From NCBI GenBank assembly GCA_030608245.1, contig JAUWEO010000100.1:1-6663 (forward strand): a DNA stretch of 6,663 nt, given 5' to 3'. The position numbers and the translations under genes are program-made. The stretch is from Candidatus Latescibacterota bacterium. Lineage in GTDB: Bacteria > Latescibacterota > MVCY01. Shown here one piece after another: positions 1-6,600 of this stretch. Under the pieces are notes generated by a model. It saw only the letters and a program-made list of their open reading frames with translations, made no database searches and had not been told where the DNA came from. Within the stretch, counting starts at the first letter, position 1. Each line of letters starts with the position of its first letter.

Positions 1-1899
1 TTTCGCCCTGTATTTCTTAAGAATAGGAGTCTGCGCAGGCAGAGGTGTTTGCTGTTCGGTTGTGTCCGCCTCGGTCGAGACAGCCTTGGTGGTTAGATAC
101 CTCTCTTTTTCCACACGAAAAGGGGTCGGCTCAAGTTCTGTCCCAAATTCGGGGAACGGACTCTCTAAGGTGAAGATATCCCAGCCTCTTTCTTGAAAGG
201 CCGAGAAGGCTATTTTCCTGCCATCCGGAGACCAATCGGGCTGGAAACAGCCGGTCAGGGCATTAGTAACGGGCACTACCCTTATGCTGTCCACATCAGC
301 AATATCGGTCACATAGATATTATAAATCCCGTTTCGGTCTGAAGAAAAGGCCAATCTTCTGGCATCCGGTGACCAAGTGGGAGAGAGATCACTGAAGGGA
401 GAAGTGGTGATTTGAGTTAGTTTATGCTCACTTAGATCCAGTACATAGATATTACGGTCACCAAAAGTAGCAGTGGAATCAGGGTAGGTGGAATTCGGTT
501 TTCTATCGGAGGAGAAGGCAATCCTGGTGCCGTCGGGCGACCAGCAGGGATCAGCCTCGTCGTAAGGGTCATCGGTCAACTGAGACAGCTCCCCGGTAGT
601 TAGCTCTACTGAGTAGATGTCAGTTGCCCCATTGGCCAATCCGGTGAAGACGATTTTCTTTCCATCCGGAGACCAATGAGGAGAGAAAAGCCCATCGAGG
701 TCAAACCGATACCGGTTTAAGATCTTATTCCCCTTCACTCTCTGGATGTAGAGGACATCCTGGGCGCCGCTTTTGGCCACGAAGGCTATTTGGGTAGCGT
801 CGGATGACCAGGTTATTCCGCCCCGGAGCCAGTGCATCTCCTCGAACTCGCCGCTTTTCTCTCCCTGGACTAATCTATTGAGGATGGTACCGTCGATAGC
901 GGACATCAGATAGATATCCTTATAATCGCTCCGGTCGGAGAGGAAGGCAATCTTATCGGCGTAAGGAGAAAAAGCGGGAGCGGCATTCAGGTAGGAGCCC
1001 TCTTCTTTATGGTTGGTCAGCTTTTTGGCGAATTCTTCTGCTTCTTGCCTTTTTCCGATTTCCGGCCAGTACTGCTTACGTAGATCTTTATGCCATTTCT
1101 TGTTTAATTCCTCTACCCCCAATCCTAAAGAAAGCCTGAGGCTTTTGTCAACATTTCTGGTGGTTGCCAGGTTAGAGAGAAACTCACCGATCTTCTCCCG
1201 GCTGTACTGCTGGGCGATGTAATAGAAGAACGACTGCCCTGCTTTGTAGACCAAATATCCGCCTGTCCGCTGAATGGAGGGAAGATATCCGGAGACCACT
1301 GCGTCTCTGATTACCATATCTGCCTCGGTTTCCCAGCCTAAGGACTCGTACTCAGCCAATCCCTCTGCTACCCAGAGGGGCAACTGAAACGTATATCGGC
1401 GTCCCACTATGGATTCCAACAGGCCACCGTAGAGCATATCGAAGGTGACGGCATGGGTTAACTCGTGGTGCAGCACATGACGGAATTTCTCGTGGGAACC
1501 CTCAAAGGGCACAACTACCCGGTTTTTGAAAAGCTCAGTAAACCCTCCTACGGCCGCTCCTATGGGCTGTAATATCACATTGGTCTGCTCGAAATCGTTA
1601 TGGGAGGCGTAGATAATCACCGGGACTCGGTGGCGAAGTTCATGCTGAAAATCCCTCTTAAGCTGTTGATGGGAATCTTCCAGTATCCGGGCTGCCTGGT
1701 CTACAGTGGAAGAACTCTCGGTGTAGAAATAGATGTCGAAGTGTTCAGTCTGAATGTGAGACCAGTTAAACTTACGGTAATTGACTTTGTTCTGGCCGAA
1801 CTGCTGGGCGGAAGGTTCACCTTCGCATAAAAGGAGCAGAAGAGAAACTACTCCCAGCAAAAGAGTGGTCTTTTTGATGCTCTCAGAGAAAATAGACAT
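1..1899 (-). CDS. Secreted MA-clan metallopeptidase with TolB-like beta-propeller (3' end outside window)
   Basis: The frame stays open for 633 codons from ATG at 1899 to the left edge, so the C-terminus is missing. Residues 1-31 look like a Sec signal (KK, then a Leu-rich core at 13-24, possible cleavage after PSA at 29-31). C25 lacks a small residue before it, so a lipobox is unlikely. Residues 46-57 carry W..I.TEHF.I, also seen at the start of the 999-residue protein encoded upstream. HELTH at 145-149 followed by WVAEGLAEY (176-184) is the gluzincin zinc site: ligands H145 and H149 with E179 the likely third, E146 catalytic. Six PD40-type blades follow, with motifs of the form PxWSPDGxxIAF near residues 306, 362, 404, 450, 504 and 552. 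After a Thr/Pro/Glu-rich linker (about 578-625) comes KKYRAK at the edge, which resembles the entry to a barrel domain. It is the last visible gene of a tight operon. Fold assignment is firm; proteolytic activity and substrate are inferred. Confidence 0.94.
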   Translation of the reverse strand, partial: MSIFSESIKKTTLLLGVVSLLLLLCEGEPSAQQFGQNKVNYRKFNWSHIQTEHFDIYFYTESSSTVDQAARILEDSHQQLKRDFQHELRHRVPVIIYASHNDFEQTNVILQPIGAAVGGFTELFKNRVVVPFEGSHEKFRHVLHHELTHAVTFDMLYGGLLESIVGRRYTFQLPLWVAEGLAEYESLGWETEADMVIRDAVVSGYLPSIQRTGGYLVYKAGQSFFYYIAQQYSREKIGEFLSNLATTRNVDKSLRLSLGLGVEELNKKWHKDLRKQYWPEIGKRQEAEEFAKKLTNHKEEGSYLNAAPAFSPYADKIAFLSDRSDYKDIYLMSAIDGTILNRLVQGEKSGEFEEMHWLRGGITWSSDATQIAFVAKSGAQDVLYIQRVKGNKILNRYRFDLDGLFSPHWSPDGKKIVFTGLANGATDIYSVELTTGELSQLTDDPYDEADPCWSPDGTRIAFSSDRKPNSTYPDSTATFGDRNIYVLDLSEHKLTQITTSPFSDLSPTWSPDARRLAFSSDRNGIYNIYVTDIADVDSIRVVPVTNALTGCFQPDWSPDGRKIAFSAFQERGWDIFTLESPFPEFGTELEPTPFRVEKERYLTTKAVSTEADTTEQQTPLPAQTPILKKYRAK

Positions 1900-1901
1900 T
1901 T

Positions 1902-2597
1902 TTACCACCTAAATTCAAGAATGATGAGTGATGGGGGTAGGAGAGAACAAGAGAACTGAAGATCTCCCCTGTTGACTTCTCCGACCTGCCGCTTTGATTT
2001 ACGCACTATCCGGGCTGCATTGATGGCGCTAATAATGCGGTTCACCACTGCTGCTCCGATCATATAGCCGGCGCAGCGATAGGAGAGAAGGCTGTTGTTG
2101 CGCAGTGAGCGGTATCTCTGCCGTGAGCCTTCGGAATTCCATTCCCAGGCGTTGGGAGGATAGAACCTGGCCTCAGGGCCATCTTCCCGGAAGGCAAGCT
2201 CGTTGTACCGGCAGCTGCTGGTGTAGAATTTGATGTCATCAAAATAGCTGTCTGGTTTCCCCCTCGGGTCAATTCCAGCGTGGATTCTGGCAAAGGCCCG
2301 ATAATCCTCTCGTAGCCACCGTCCATGCTCTCTAAGTCCCAGATGTGCTGTCCAAATCAGCGCTTCTGTCCCCAGGAGAGATTTGGCTGATTTCATGTCC
2401 CCGGCATAGAACTCTCCAGCCCCAGGCAGCAGTAAAGAGAGAAAAACCGCCTTACGAACAGAAGGCCCGCCGGACTCGGAGGTAGAGAGCGCCCCCCAGG
2501 CTAAGGGAGAAAGAAAAGCAAAAAGTAGAAACCAAAGACCAAAAAAGGCCGTTCTCCCTATTTTGCTGCTTTTAACGCTCTTTTTTCCTCTGTTCAT
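1902..2597 (-). CDS. DUF5683-like membrane-associated protein, downstream paralog of a tandem pair (231 aa)
   Basis: The ATG at 2597 is preferred: it has AGAGG eight bases upstream and starts two bases after the previous stop. A TTG at 2621 would add eight residues but overlaps the upstream gene and has no clear ribosome site. Numbered from 2597, residues 1-15 are basic, 17-31 are hydrophobic (signal peptide or anchor, possible cleavage near WGA at 34-36). The conserved segment KAVFLSLLLPGAGEFYAGD (49-67) has the PGxGxxYAG core of DUF5683-type proteins; a second hydrophobic stretch follows at about 72-88. Near the C-terminus, GYMIGAAVVNRIISAINAARIV (177-198) matches the family's closing helix around AINAAR. 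The last residues, LIILEFRW, are a strand-like tail ending in an aromatic. The protein shares this whole layout with the gene just upstream. Molecular function of the family is unknown to me; membrane location is inferred. Confidence 0.88.
   Translation of the reverse strand: MNRGKKSVKSSKIGRTAFFGLWFLLFAFLSPLAWGALSTSESGGPSVRKAVFLSLLLPGAGEFYAGDMKSAKSLLGTEALIWTAHLGLREHGRWLREDYRAFARIHAGIDPRGKPDSYFDDIKFYTSSCRYNELAFREDGPEARFYPPNAWEWNSEGSRQRYRSLRNNSLLSYRCAGYMIGAAVVNRIISAINAARIVRKSKRQVGEVNRGDLQFSCSLLPPSLIILEFRW
1905..1910 (-). promoter_or_regulatory. Ribosome binding site inside the previous gene's last codons
   Basis: AGGTGG lies five bases upstream of the ATG at 1899. The same six bases are the final Arg-Trp codons (AGG TGG) of the preceding gene, followed by TAA and a two-base gap. 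Translation of the two genes is therefore probably coupled, and the site fixes the start choice for the metallopeptidase gene. Confidence 0.75.
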
Positions 2598-2599
2598 CT

Positions 2600-3349
2600 T
2601 CAGAACCTCTTGGACAGACAAAGCATGGGAACAACCTCTTCCCCTTCAAACCTCACCGCCATTCTCACCCTTACCCGTTTTTCCAGTGAGAGTCCCTTTC
2701 TCTTAAGCTGGACGCAGCGGGCGGCGTCGATGGCACTGAGTATGTGGTTCGCCAGAAGTGCTCCCACACACCAACCTGCTCGCTTCAGGTATTTGTTGCT
2801 ATCATATCTCATATCCATGTATTCCTCGCGATTGGAGGAATAAACATTCTTCAGGGAATCAGGCGGATACTCTTCCAGGCGTCCTTGGTTCTGAAGTTCC
2901 CTCAGGGAAGGTTCGCTATCGTCCCATCCGAAGATGAACTGATCGTATTTGCCGATCATCTCGTATTTCTGCTGCCGGCTGGCTTCTTCATAACTATGGC
3001 TCAACCTGTCGTCTGTTGTCTTCATGTAGTCACGCCAGACTTGGTAATGGTCAAATTCCCAGTGGGTGCCGGCGAATTCCTGGTAGTCTTTCTCTACATC
3101 TTTTCCTTTTTGTCTCCAGATAAAATAGGCGGGCCACACAACCGCCTCTAAGGCAAGGAAAGCGATCCCCCTTTTCTCACCAGCATACAGTTGCCCGCTT
3201 CCGGGCACTAACAGCGAAAACAGAAACGCTTTCCCCGGTGAGATTGTGCTGCCTTTCTGCTCAGCAGCGGGGAGTTCTTCCCCATTGGCCAGACCACAGA
3301 AGACTAAGGGAACCAGCATTCCCCAAAGAACGAAGGTTCGAAATTTCAT
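2600..3349 (-). CDS. DUF5683-like membrane-associated protein, upstream paralog of a tandem pair (249 aa)
   Basis: Starts at ATG 3349 with AGGA (3357-3360) seven bases upstream. Residues 1-23 form a signal peptide or anchor (KFR, hydrophobic core 6-20, possible cleavage after ANG at 21-23). The core KAFLFSLLVPGSGQLYAGEK (40-59) is the PGxGQxY motif of DUF5683-type proteins, followed by a hydrophobic helix at about 62-78 and a Lys/Asp-rich segment with DYQEF (88-92). The middle (95-185) is charged and Tyr-rich, probably soluble. GWCVGALLANHILSAIDAAR (192-211) is the closing helix with the family-like AIDAAR ending, then a basic stretch and a strand-like tail ending LSKRF. The downstream gene encodes a paralog with the same order of elements, including YPP at 161-163 here and at 147-149 there. 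Stop TGA (2602-2600) lies two bases before the next start. No enzymatic motif is visible; function unknown. Confidence 0.9.
   Translation of the reverse strand: MKFRTFVLWGMLVPLVFCGLANGEELPAAEQKGSTISPGKAFLFSLLVPGSGQLYAGEKRGIAFLALEAVVWPAYFIWRQKGKDVEKDYQEFAGTHWEFDHYQVWRDYMKTTDDRLSHSYEEASRQQKYEMIGKYDQFIFGWDDSEPSLRELQNQGRLEEYPPDSLKNVYSSNREEYMDMRYDSNKYLKRAGWCVGALLANHILSAIDAARCVQLKRKGLSLEKRVRVRMAVRFEGEEVVPMLCLSKRF
2606..2610 (-). promoter_or_regulatory. Ribosome binding site that decides the start of the 231-aa gene
   Basis: AGAGG lies eight bases before ATG 2597 and falls within the Lys-Arg codons (AAG AGG) near the end of the preceding gene. It supports the 2597 start over the in-frame TTG at 2621 and suggests translational coupling. 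Confidence 0.65.
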
Positions 3350-3393
3350 GGCTTATTCCTTTCCGGGTATCTGTATTTCTTACCACAGTACTT

Positions 3394-3423
3394 GTAGGTT
3401 GAGTTGAGGGACAAAACCCAGCA
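3394..3423 (+). repeat. Degenerate intergenic palindrome, copy A
   Basis: This 30-base element opens with GTAGGTTGAGT and closes with AACCCAGCA, an imperfect version of the hairpin in copy B (3434-3464), lying in the opposite orientation. Its ends, GTAGGTTGAGT here and GCAGGTTGGGT on the minus strand of copy B, correspond. Similar GTAGGTTGGGT...AACCCAACA elements are, from general memory, dispersed intergenic repeats in several bacteria. It lies just upstream of the 249-aa gene. Confidence 0.55.
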
Positions 3424-3433
3424 ATCCGTCTTC

Positions 3434-3464
3434 TGTTGGGTTCGCTGCGCCTGACCCAACCTGC
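3434..3464 (-). repeat. Intergenic palindrome, copy B, perfect 7-bp stem
   Basis: GTTGGGT (3435-3441) and ACCCAAC (3454-3460) form a perfect seven-base stem around a twelve-base loop. No run of T follows on either strand, so it does not look like an intrinsic terminator. With copy A it makes a head-to-head pair across a ten-base gap, which could fold as two small hairpins or one long imperfect one. Confidence 0.65.
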
Positions 3465-3485
3465 GAACTTGGCTATTTCTGATTC

Positions 3486-3525
3486 TTTTTCTGTGCTATT
3501 CCGTGTTGTTCCGTGGTTGTCTGTG
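3486..3525 (-). repeat. Tandem 10-base repeat, four units
   Basis: Read on the minus strand, four consecutive decamers are CACAGACAAC, CACGGAACAA, CACGGAATAG and CACAGAAAAA, giving a consensus CACRGAanan. The array lies just after the stop codon of the 999-residue gene (which ends at 3543). Related decamers occur at the other end of that gene (6507-6536 and 6601-6620). Confidence 0.7.
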
Positions 3526-3542
3526 GTCGATTTTCTTCTATA

Positions 3543-6542
3543 TTAGTTATAGCCAAACAAAACAGTCAAATAAAACTTCAGCGGATCTTTCCCCTCTACC
3601 TCATCAAGGCCGTAGGCGGCGCTTATGCCAACGCAGGTAGGAAAGGCATACCAAGAGAGGAGATCCAGCCTCAGCTCTGCCCCTACATCCCTTTTGAATC
3701 CTGTTGTTTTAAAATTGATCCTATCCGAATCCCAGGCTCGCCCCACATCGGCGAATACCGCCCCGTAGAGCTTGTCGAAATAAAGAGGAAAAAAACTTCG
3801 TCTGATATCACCCAGAATAGGAAATCGATAGACCAGACTTCCCATCAGCACCTTTTGCCCCTCCAAGCTCCAGTAGGTATAACCACGCATCTGGTCAATC
3901 CCACCCAGGTGGAAGGCGAAGAAATCATCCACCTTCTTCTCACTCAGAATCAGACCCGCTCTCATTCTCAAACCCAGTGTATTTCTGTTCCAGGGCAAGG
4001 CGATGTACTCTCTCCAGTCCACACTCAGACGGTTGTAATAGAACCTCTCGTAGACCTCCTGAACTATAGCTGAGGGTTTGAAGCCTATAATCAGGTGGTT
4101 GAACATCTGGTCGTATCGAAGCTCGATCTGCCTTCCCTGGGGGTTGATCTGCTGATCTCGGAGTCGTCTGAGACCTTGGTAGGAGTAAGTAAAGGCCACA
4201 TTTAAGCCCTTGAAGTAAGTGTAGGAAAAGCTAAACCGATTAGGGGTTCCCACAAAATTGCCCTTTATTTCAGTGTTGTAAAGACTGTAAATCAAGGCGA
4301 GAGAAAACCGGTGATTGTTCTGGAACCGGTATCTTATACCTAAGTCGAGCTCATTTAGGTCGAAATTAGTCTGGGTAATCTTGTAGATGTTGTCGGGATC
4401 GATTTGGTTCTCGGGGATATGCCTCATCTGTTTGTAGTACTCTAAGAAAAAAGTGGGCAGAAATCGCCGGTACTCAAGGACAGTCACCAGATCCAGGTCC
4501 CGATCTCTGCCTACTAACAATCCTGCTATCACCGACTGCCTGTCCAGCACATCGCTGGAGGTTGCGTACGCTCCTAACTTAAGTTTCCCCTCGTCGAGAG
4601 CGATTCTGGGCATCAGGGAAAACCCCGGGTATACATTTTGGTAAGGCCTGGAAACCAGGTCAATATTGGAGTTCTTTGGTGTCGGTCTGTTGGAGGGCTG
4701 CTGAAAAAGCGTGGAGTCTACTCTCCACTCGCTCGCTGCCTGGGACAAAAGGTGGAGTTGATACCCATCTGGGCCATAGGAGGAAAAGACGATCTGCCCA
4801 TCCACAGGTGAGACCGAGGGACAGAAAGCCCCCCCTATCACATTGGTCAACTGACGCACCTCTCCGTTCTCAACAGAGATCCGATAGAGGTTGAAGATAC
4901 CCGTCACATCGGAGCTGAAGACGATGCCCTTGCCATCTGGGGTCCAGCAGGGGTCACGATCAGAGCCCTCAGAGCTCACTACATAGTGGAAATCTGTGCC
5001 GTCTTTGTTAACAACAGCTATCTCTCGTTCTTCACCACGAGAGATAGCGAAGGCGATCTCCCTGTCCTCCGGCGACCAGCAAGGCGTATAGATTTGAGTG
5101 CCATCATCGAATTGGGTCAGATAACGAACCCCGGTGCCATCGGACCGACAGAGTCCCAAGTTGTTAGTCCCTTTTCCATTCTGGACGAAACAGATCCAGT
5201 TGCCGTCGGGAGAAAGGTTAGGAAATCTTGCTCTCAGACCGTGGGTGAGGCGAGTCTCCCTTTTTTCCTCTATGTCGTAGGCGTAGAGGTCCCAGTAGGA
5301 GGCCCCGTACTGGTTGGGCTTGCTTTTGCGGGCAAAGACCAATCCCTGGCCCTGGGATGCCCAACTGGGTGAAGAGACAGCCCCAGCAGCTGCAAGTTCG
5401 TCAGCATTCTCCTCGAGACAGAACAGATGAAGGTTGGTGATGAGAAAGTCCTGCCCCTGGTTAGAAATGTAAGCCAACTGCTTGCCGTCCGGTGACCAGA
5501 CGGGATAAAGATTTGAATATCCGCCCCTGCTCAGTCTTTCGCCTTCGATCAAATTGGTTCTAATAGAAACTACCTGTCGAGCGTATTTCTCCTGCAACAA
5601 ATCTTTCCACTGCCGATAAAGTCCCTCACCTGAAAGACCGAGGACCCTTTTGGTTGCTCCAGCGAAATTGAAGCGGTGCCAGCGGGACATCTGGGCCATC
5701 AGATCCCTCAATTTGTCTTTCCCATAGTGTTCCGCTATGAAACGCACCAGGCTGTACCCTTGGTTGTAGACCATCTCGTTGCCCAGGGTAGTCTTGGCAA
5801 ATCCCCCCATCTGGTGGTAGGTCAGAAGCTTTTTCTCCAGAGTAGCGACACGCAGGAGCATATCCCGGTGGGAGTCCCAGTGGTCAAAACGGGCACCATC
5901 AGCCTGATACTGAGCTGTGCCTTCGGCAAACCACATCGGCACTATGGTGCCAGGAAGAGGATAGGAGACAATCCGGTTTGGGTAGCCGGTGAGGACATCC
6001 TCTCTTTTCTCTGCCTCGTAGTCGAACCACTGGAAGTAGAAACCCGGCATCCAGCGGGGACCTTTTCTGGCTACCTGGAGGGAAACAATGTGGGTGAACT
6101 CGTGGGTGATCACATCCCACAGCCAGTCGTGCGTGCCCCGCAGTTCAAAATCCATGGCCGTGACCCAGATCTCGATCTTGTTGTCATAGTAATAGGCCGC
6201 CCCATTGGAATAGTCCTGATAATCTTTGAGCACAACATGAACTTTGCCCTCAGGCCGGAACTGATAAAGTGAGGTGATCGGCCCGTAGATCTTCTCCGCA
6301 ATCTCTGAGGCCAGAGCGGCTGCCCTCTCTTCTCCCCGGTGATAAAAGATATTGAAGTGCTCAGTCTCAATTACCTTCCAGCGGAGGTGGGAGGGATTCT
6401 GAGCCTCACCAATTCCTACCAGAAAGAACAGGAGAACCAACACCCAGAGGAAAAGGCTCCGCATCCACAGCATCTGCTGGCTATTCTTCAACCCTATTTT
6501 GGAAAACACTGAATGACACTGAAATAACCGAAAAAGCATCAT
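3543..6542 (-). CDS. Metallopeptidase - TolB-like propeller - Omp85-type barrel fusion protein (999 aa)
   Basis: Domains in order: signal region with a hydrophobic core at 29-44 and possible cleavage after GEA (45-47); shared motif W..IETEHFNIFY (55-67); zinc site HEFTH at 147-151 plus WFAEG (204-208), so H147, H151 and probably E207 bind metal and E148 is catalytic, as in the gluzincin (MA clan) fold; six propeller blades with PD40 motifs near 346, 392, 440, 486, 530 and 574 (blades 2 and 6 have degenerate SPDG cores); and a barrel at about 630-999. The barrel carries Omp85 hallmarks: GGIDQMRGY (880-888, the loop-6 RGY), VYRFPI (904-909), AVFADVGRAW (928-937) and a final amphipathic strand FYLTVLFGYN. 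About 370 residues would suit 16 strands. I see no POTRA domains; peptidase and propeller take their place. The ATG at 6542 has a strong GAGAGGA site, but its first 26 residues are atypical and partly repeat-encoded, so ATG 6473 or 6464 remain possible. Outer-membrane location is well supported; function is inferred. Confidence 0.96.
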   Translation of the reverse strand: MMLFRLFQCHSVFSKIGLKNSQQMLWMRSLFLWVLVLLFFLVGIGEAQNPSHLRWKVIETEHFNIFYHRGEERAAALASEIAEKIYGPITSLYQFRPEGKVHVVLKDYQDYSNGAAYYYDNKIEIWVTAMDFELRGTHDWLWDVITHEFTHIVSLQVARKGPRWMPGFYFQWFDYEAEKREDVLTGYPNRIVSYPLPGTIVPMWFAEGTAQYQADGARFDHWDSHRDMLLRVATLEKKLLTYHQMGGFAKTTLGNEMVYNQGYSLVRFIAEHYGKDKLRDLMAQMSRWHRFNFAGATKRVLGLSGEGLYRQWKDLLQEKYARQVVSIRTNLIEGERLSRGGYSNLYPVWSPDGKQLAYISNQGQDFLITNLHLFCLEENADELAAAGAVSSPSWASQGQGLVFARKSKPNQYGASYWDLYAYDIEEKRETRLTHGLRARFPNLSPDGNWICFVQNGKGTNNLGLCRSDGTGVRYLTQFDDGTQIYTPCWSPEDREIAFAISRGEEREIAVVNKDGTDFHYVVSSEGSDRDPCWTPDGKGIVFSSDVTGIFNLYRISVENGEVRQLTNVIGGAFCPSVSPVDGQIVFSSYGPDGYQLHLLSQAASEWRVDSTLFQQPSNRPTPKNSNIDLVSRPYQNVYPGFSLMPRIALDEGKLKLGAYATSSDVLDRQSVIAGLLVGRDRDLDLVTVLEYRRFLPTFFLEYYKQMRHIPENQIDPDNIYKITQTNFDLNELDLGIRYRFQNNHRFSLALIYSLYNTEIKGNFVGTPNRFSFSYTYFKGLNVAFTYSYQGLRRLRDQQINPQGRQIELRYDQMFNHLIIGFKPSAIVQEVYERFYYNRLSVDWREYIALPWNRNTLGLRMRAGLILSEKKVDDFFAFHLGGIDQMRGYTYWSLEGQKVLMGSLVYRFPILGDIRRSFFPLYFDKLYGAVFADVGRAWDSDRINFKTTGFKRDVGAELRLDLLSWYAFPTCVGISAAYGLDEVEGKDPLKFYLTVLFGYN
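6507..6536 (+). repeat. Tandem 10-base repeat, three units, overlapping the annotated 5' coding end
   Basis: On the plus strand the decamers are CACTGAATGA, CACTGAAATA and the divergent ACCGAAAAAG. They resemble the CACRGAanan units at 3486-3525 but lie in the opposite orientation. If translation starts at 6542, these bases encode residues 3-12 of the 999-residue protein, immediately after the two Met codons. Confidence 0.6.
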
Positions 6543-6549
6543 GAAATAA

Positions 6550-6556
6550 TCCTCTC
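6550..6556 (-). promoter_or_regulatory. Ribosome binding site supporting the 6542 start
   Basis: GAGAGGA sits seven bases upstream of the ATG at 6542, a near-ideal Shine-Dalgarno match and spacing. The alternative starts at 6473 and 6464 have only weak sites (AATAGCCAGCAG and GCTGTGG upstream). This is the main reason to keep the longer reading frame despite its odd N-terminus. Confidence 0.7.
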
Positions 6557-6600
6557 AAATAATAGAGCTTTCCAACATTTTCTACTGTTTTTCAGATCCT

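Noticed and set aside
180..1000. Recurrent short DNA similarity such as CCATCCGGAGACCA on the plus strand
   Set aside because: These are the repeated WSPDG codons of successive propeller blades, explained by the protein fold and not by a DNA repeat.
2598..2621. TTG at 2621 as the start of the second DUF5683-like gene
   Set aside because: It would overlap the upstream gene, uses a rarer start codon and lacks a good ribosome site, while ATG 2597 has AGAGG at a good distance and mirrors the two-base spacing of the next junction.
3350..3420. Weak TTGTCC / TACTGT pair upstream of the 249-aa gene as a promoter
   Set aside because: The -10 match is poor (three of six) and it falls inside the repeat pair, so I cannot support a promoter.
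3435..3460. Palindrome considered as an intrinsic terminator for the 999-residue gene
   Set aside because: The stem is only seven bases with a twelve-base loop and no U-run follows in the minus-strand transcript; the paired inverted copies fit a dispersed repeat better.
3513..4073. Plus-strand open frame of 186 codons starting in the spacer
   Set aside because: It begins within the decamer repeat and runs antisense through the barrel domain, whose Omp85 motifs are clear on the other strand.
5676..6272. Long plus-strand open frame (198 codons) opposite the peptidase domain
   Set aside because: It is antisense to the well-supported zinc-peptidase region, has no recognisable motif and no convincing ribosome site; it is a shadow of the minus-strand gene.
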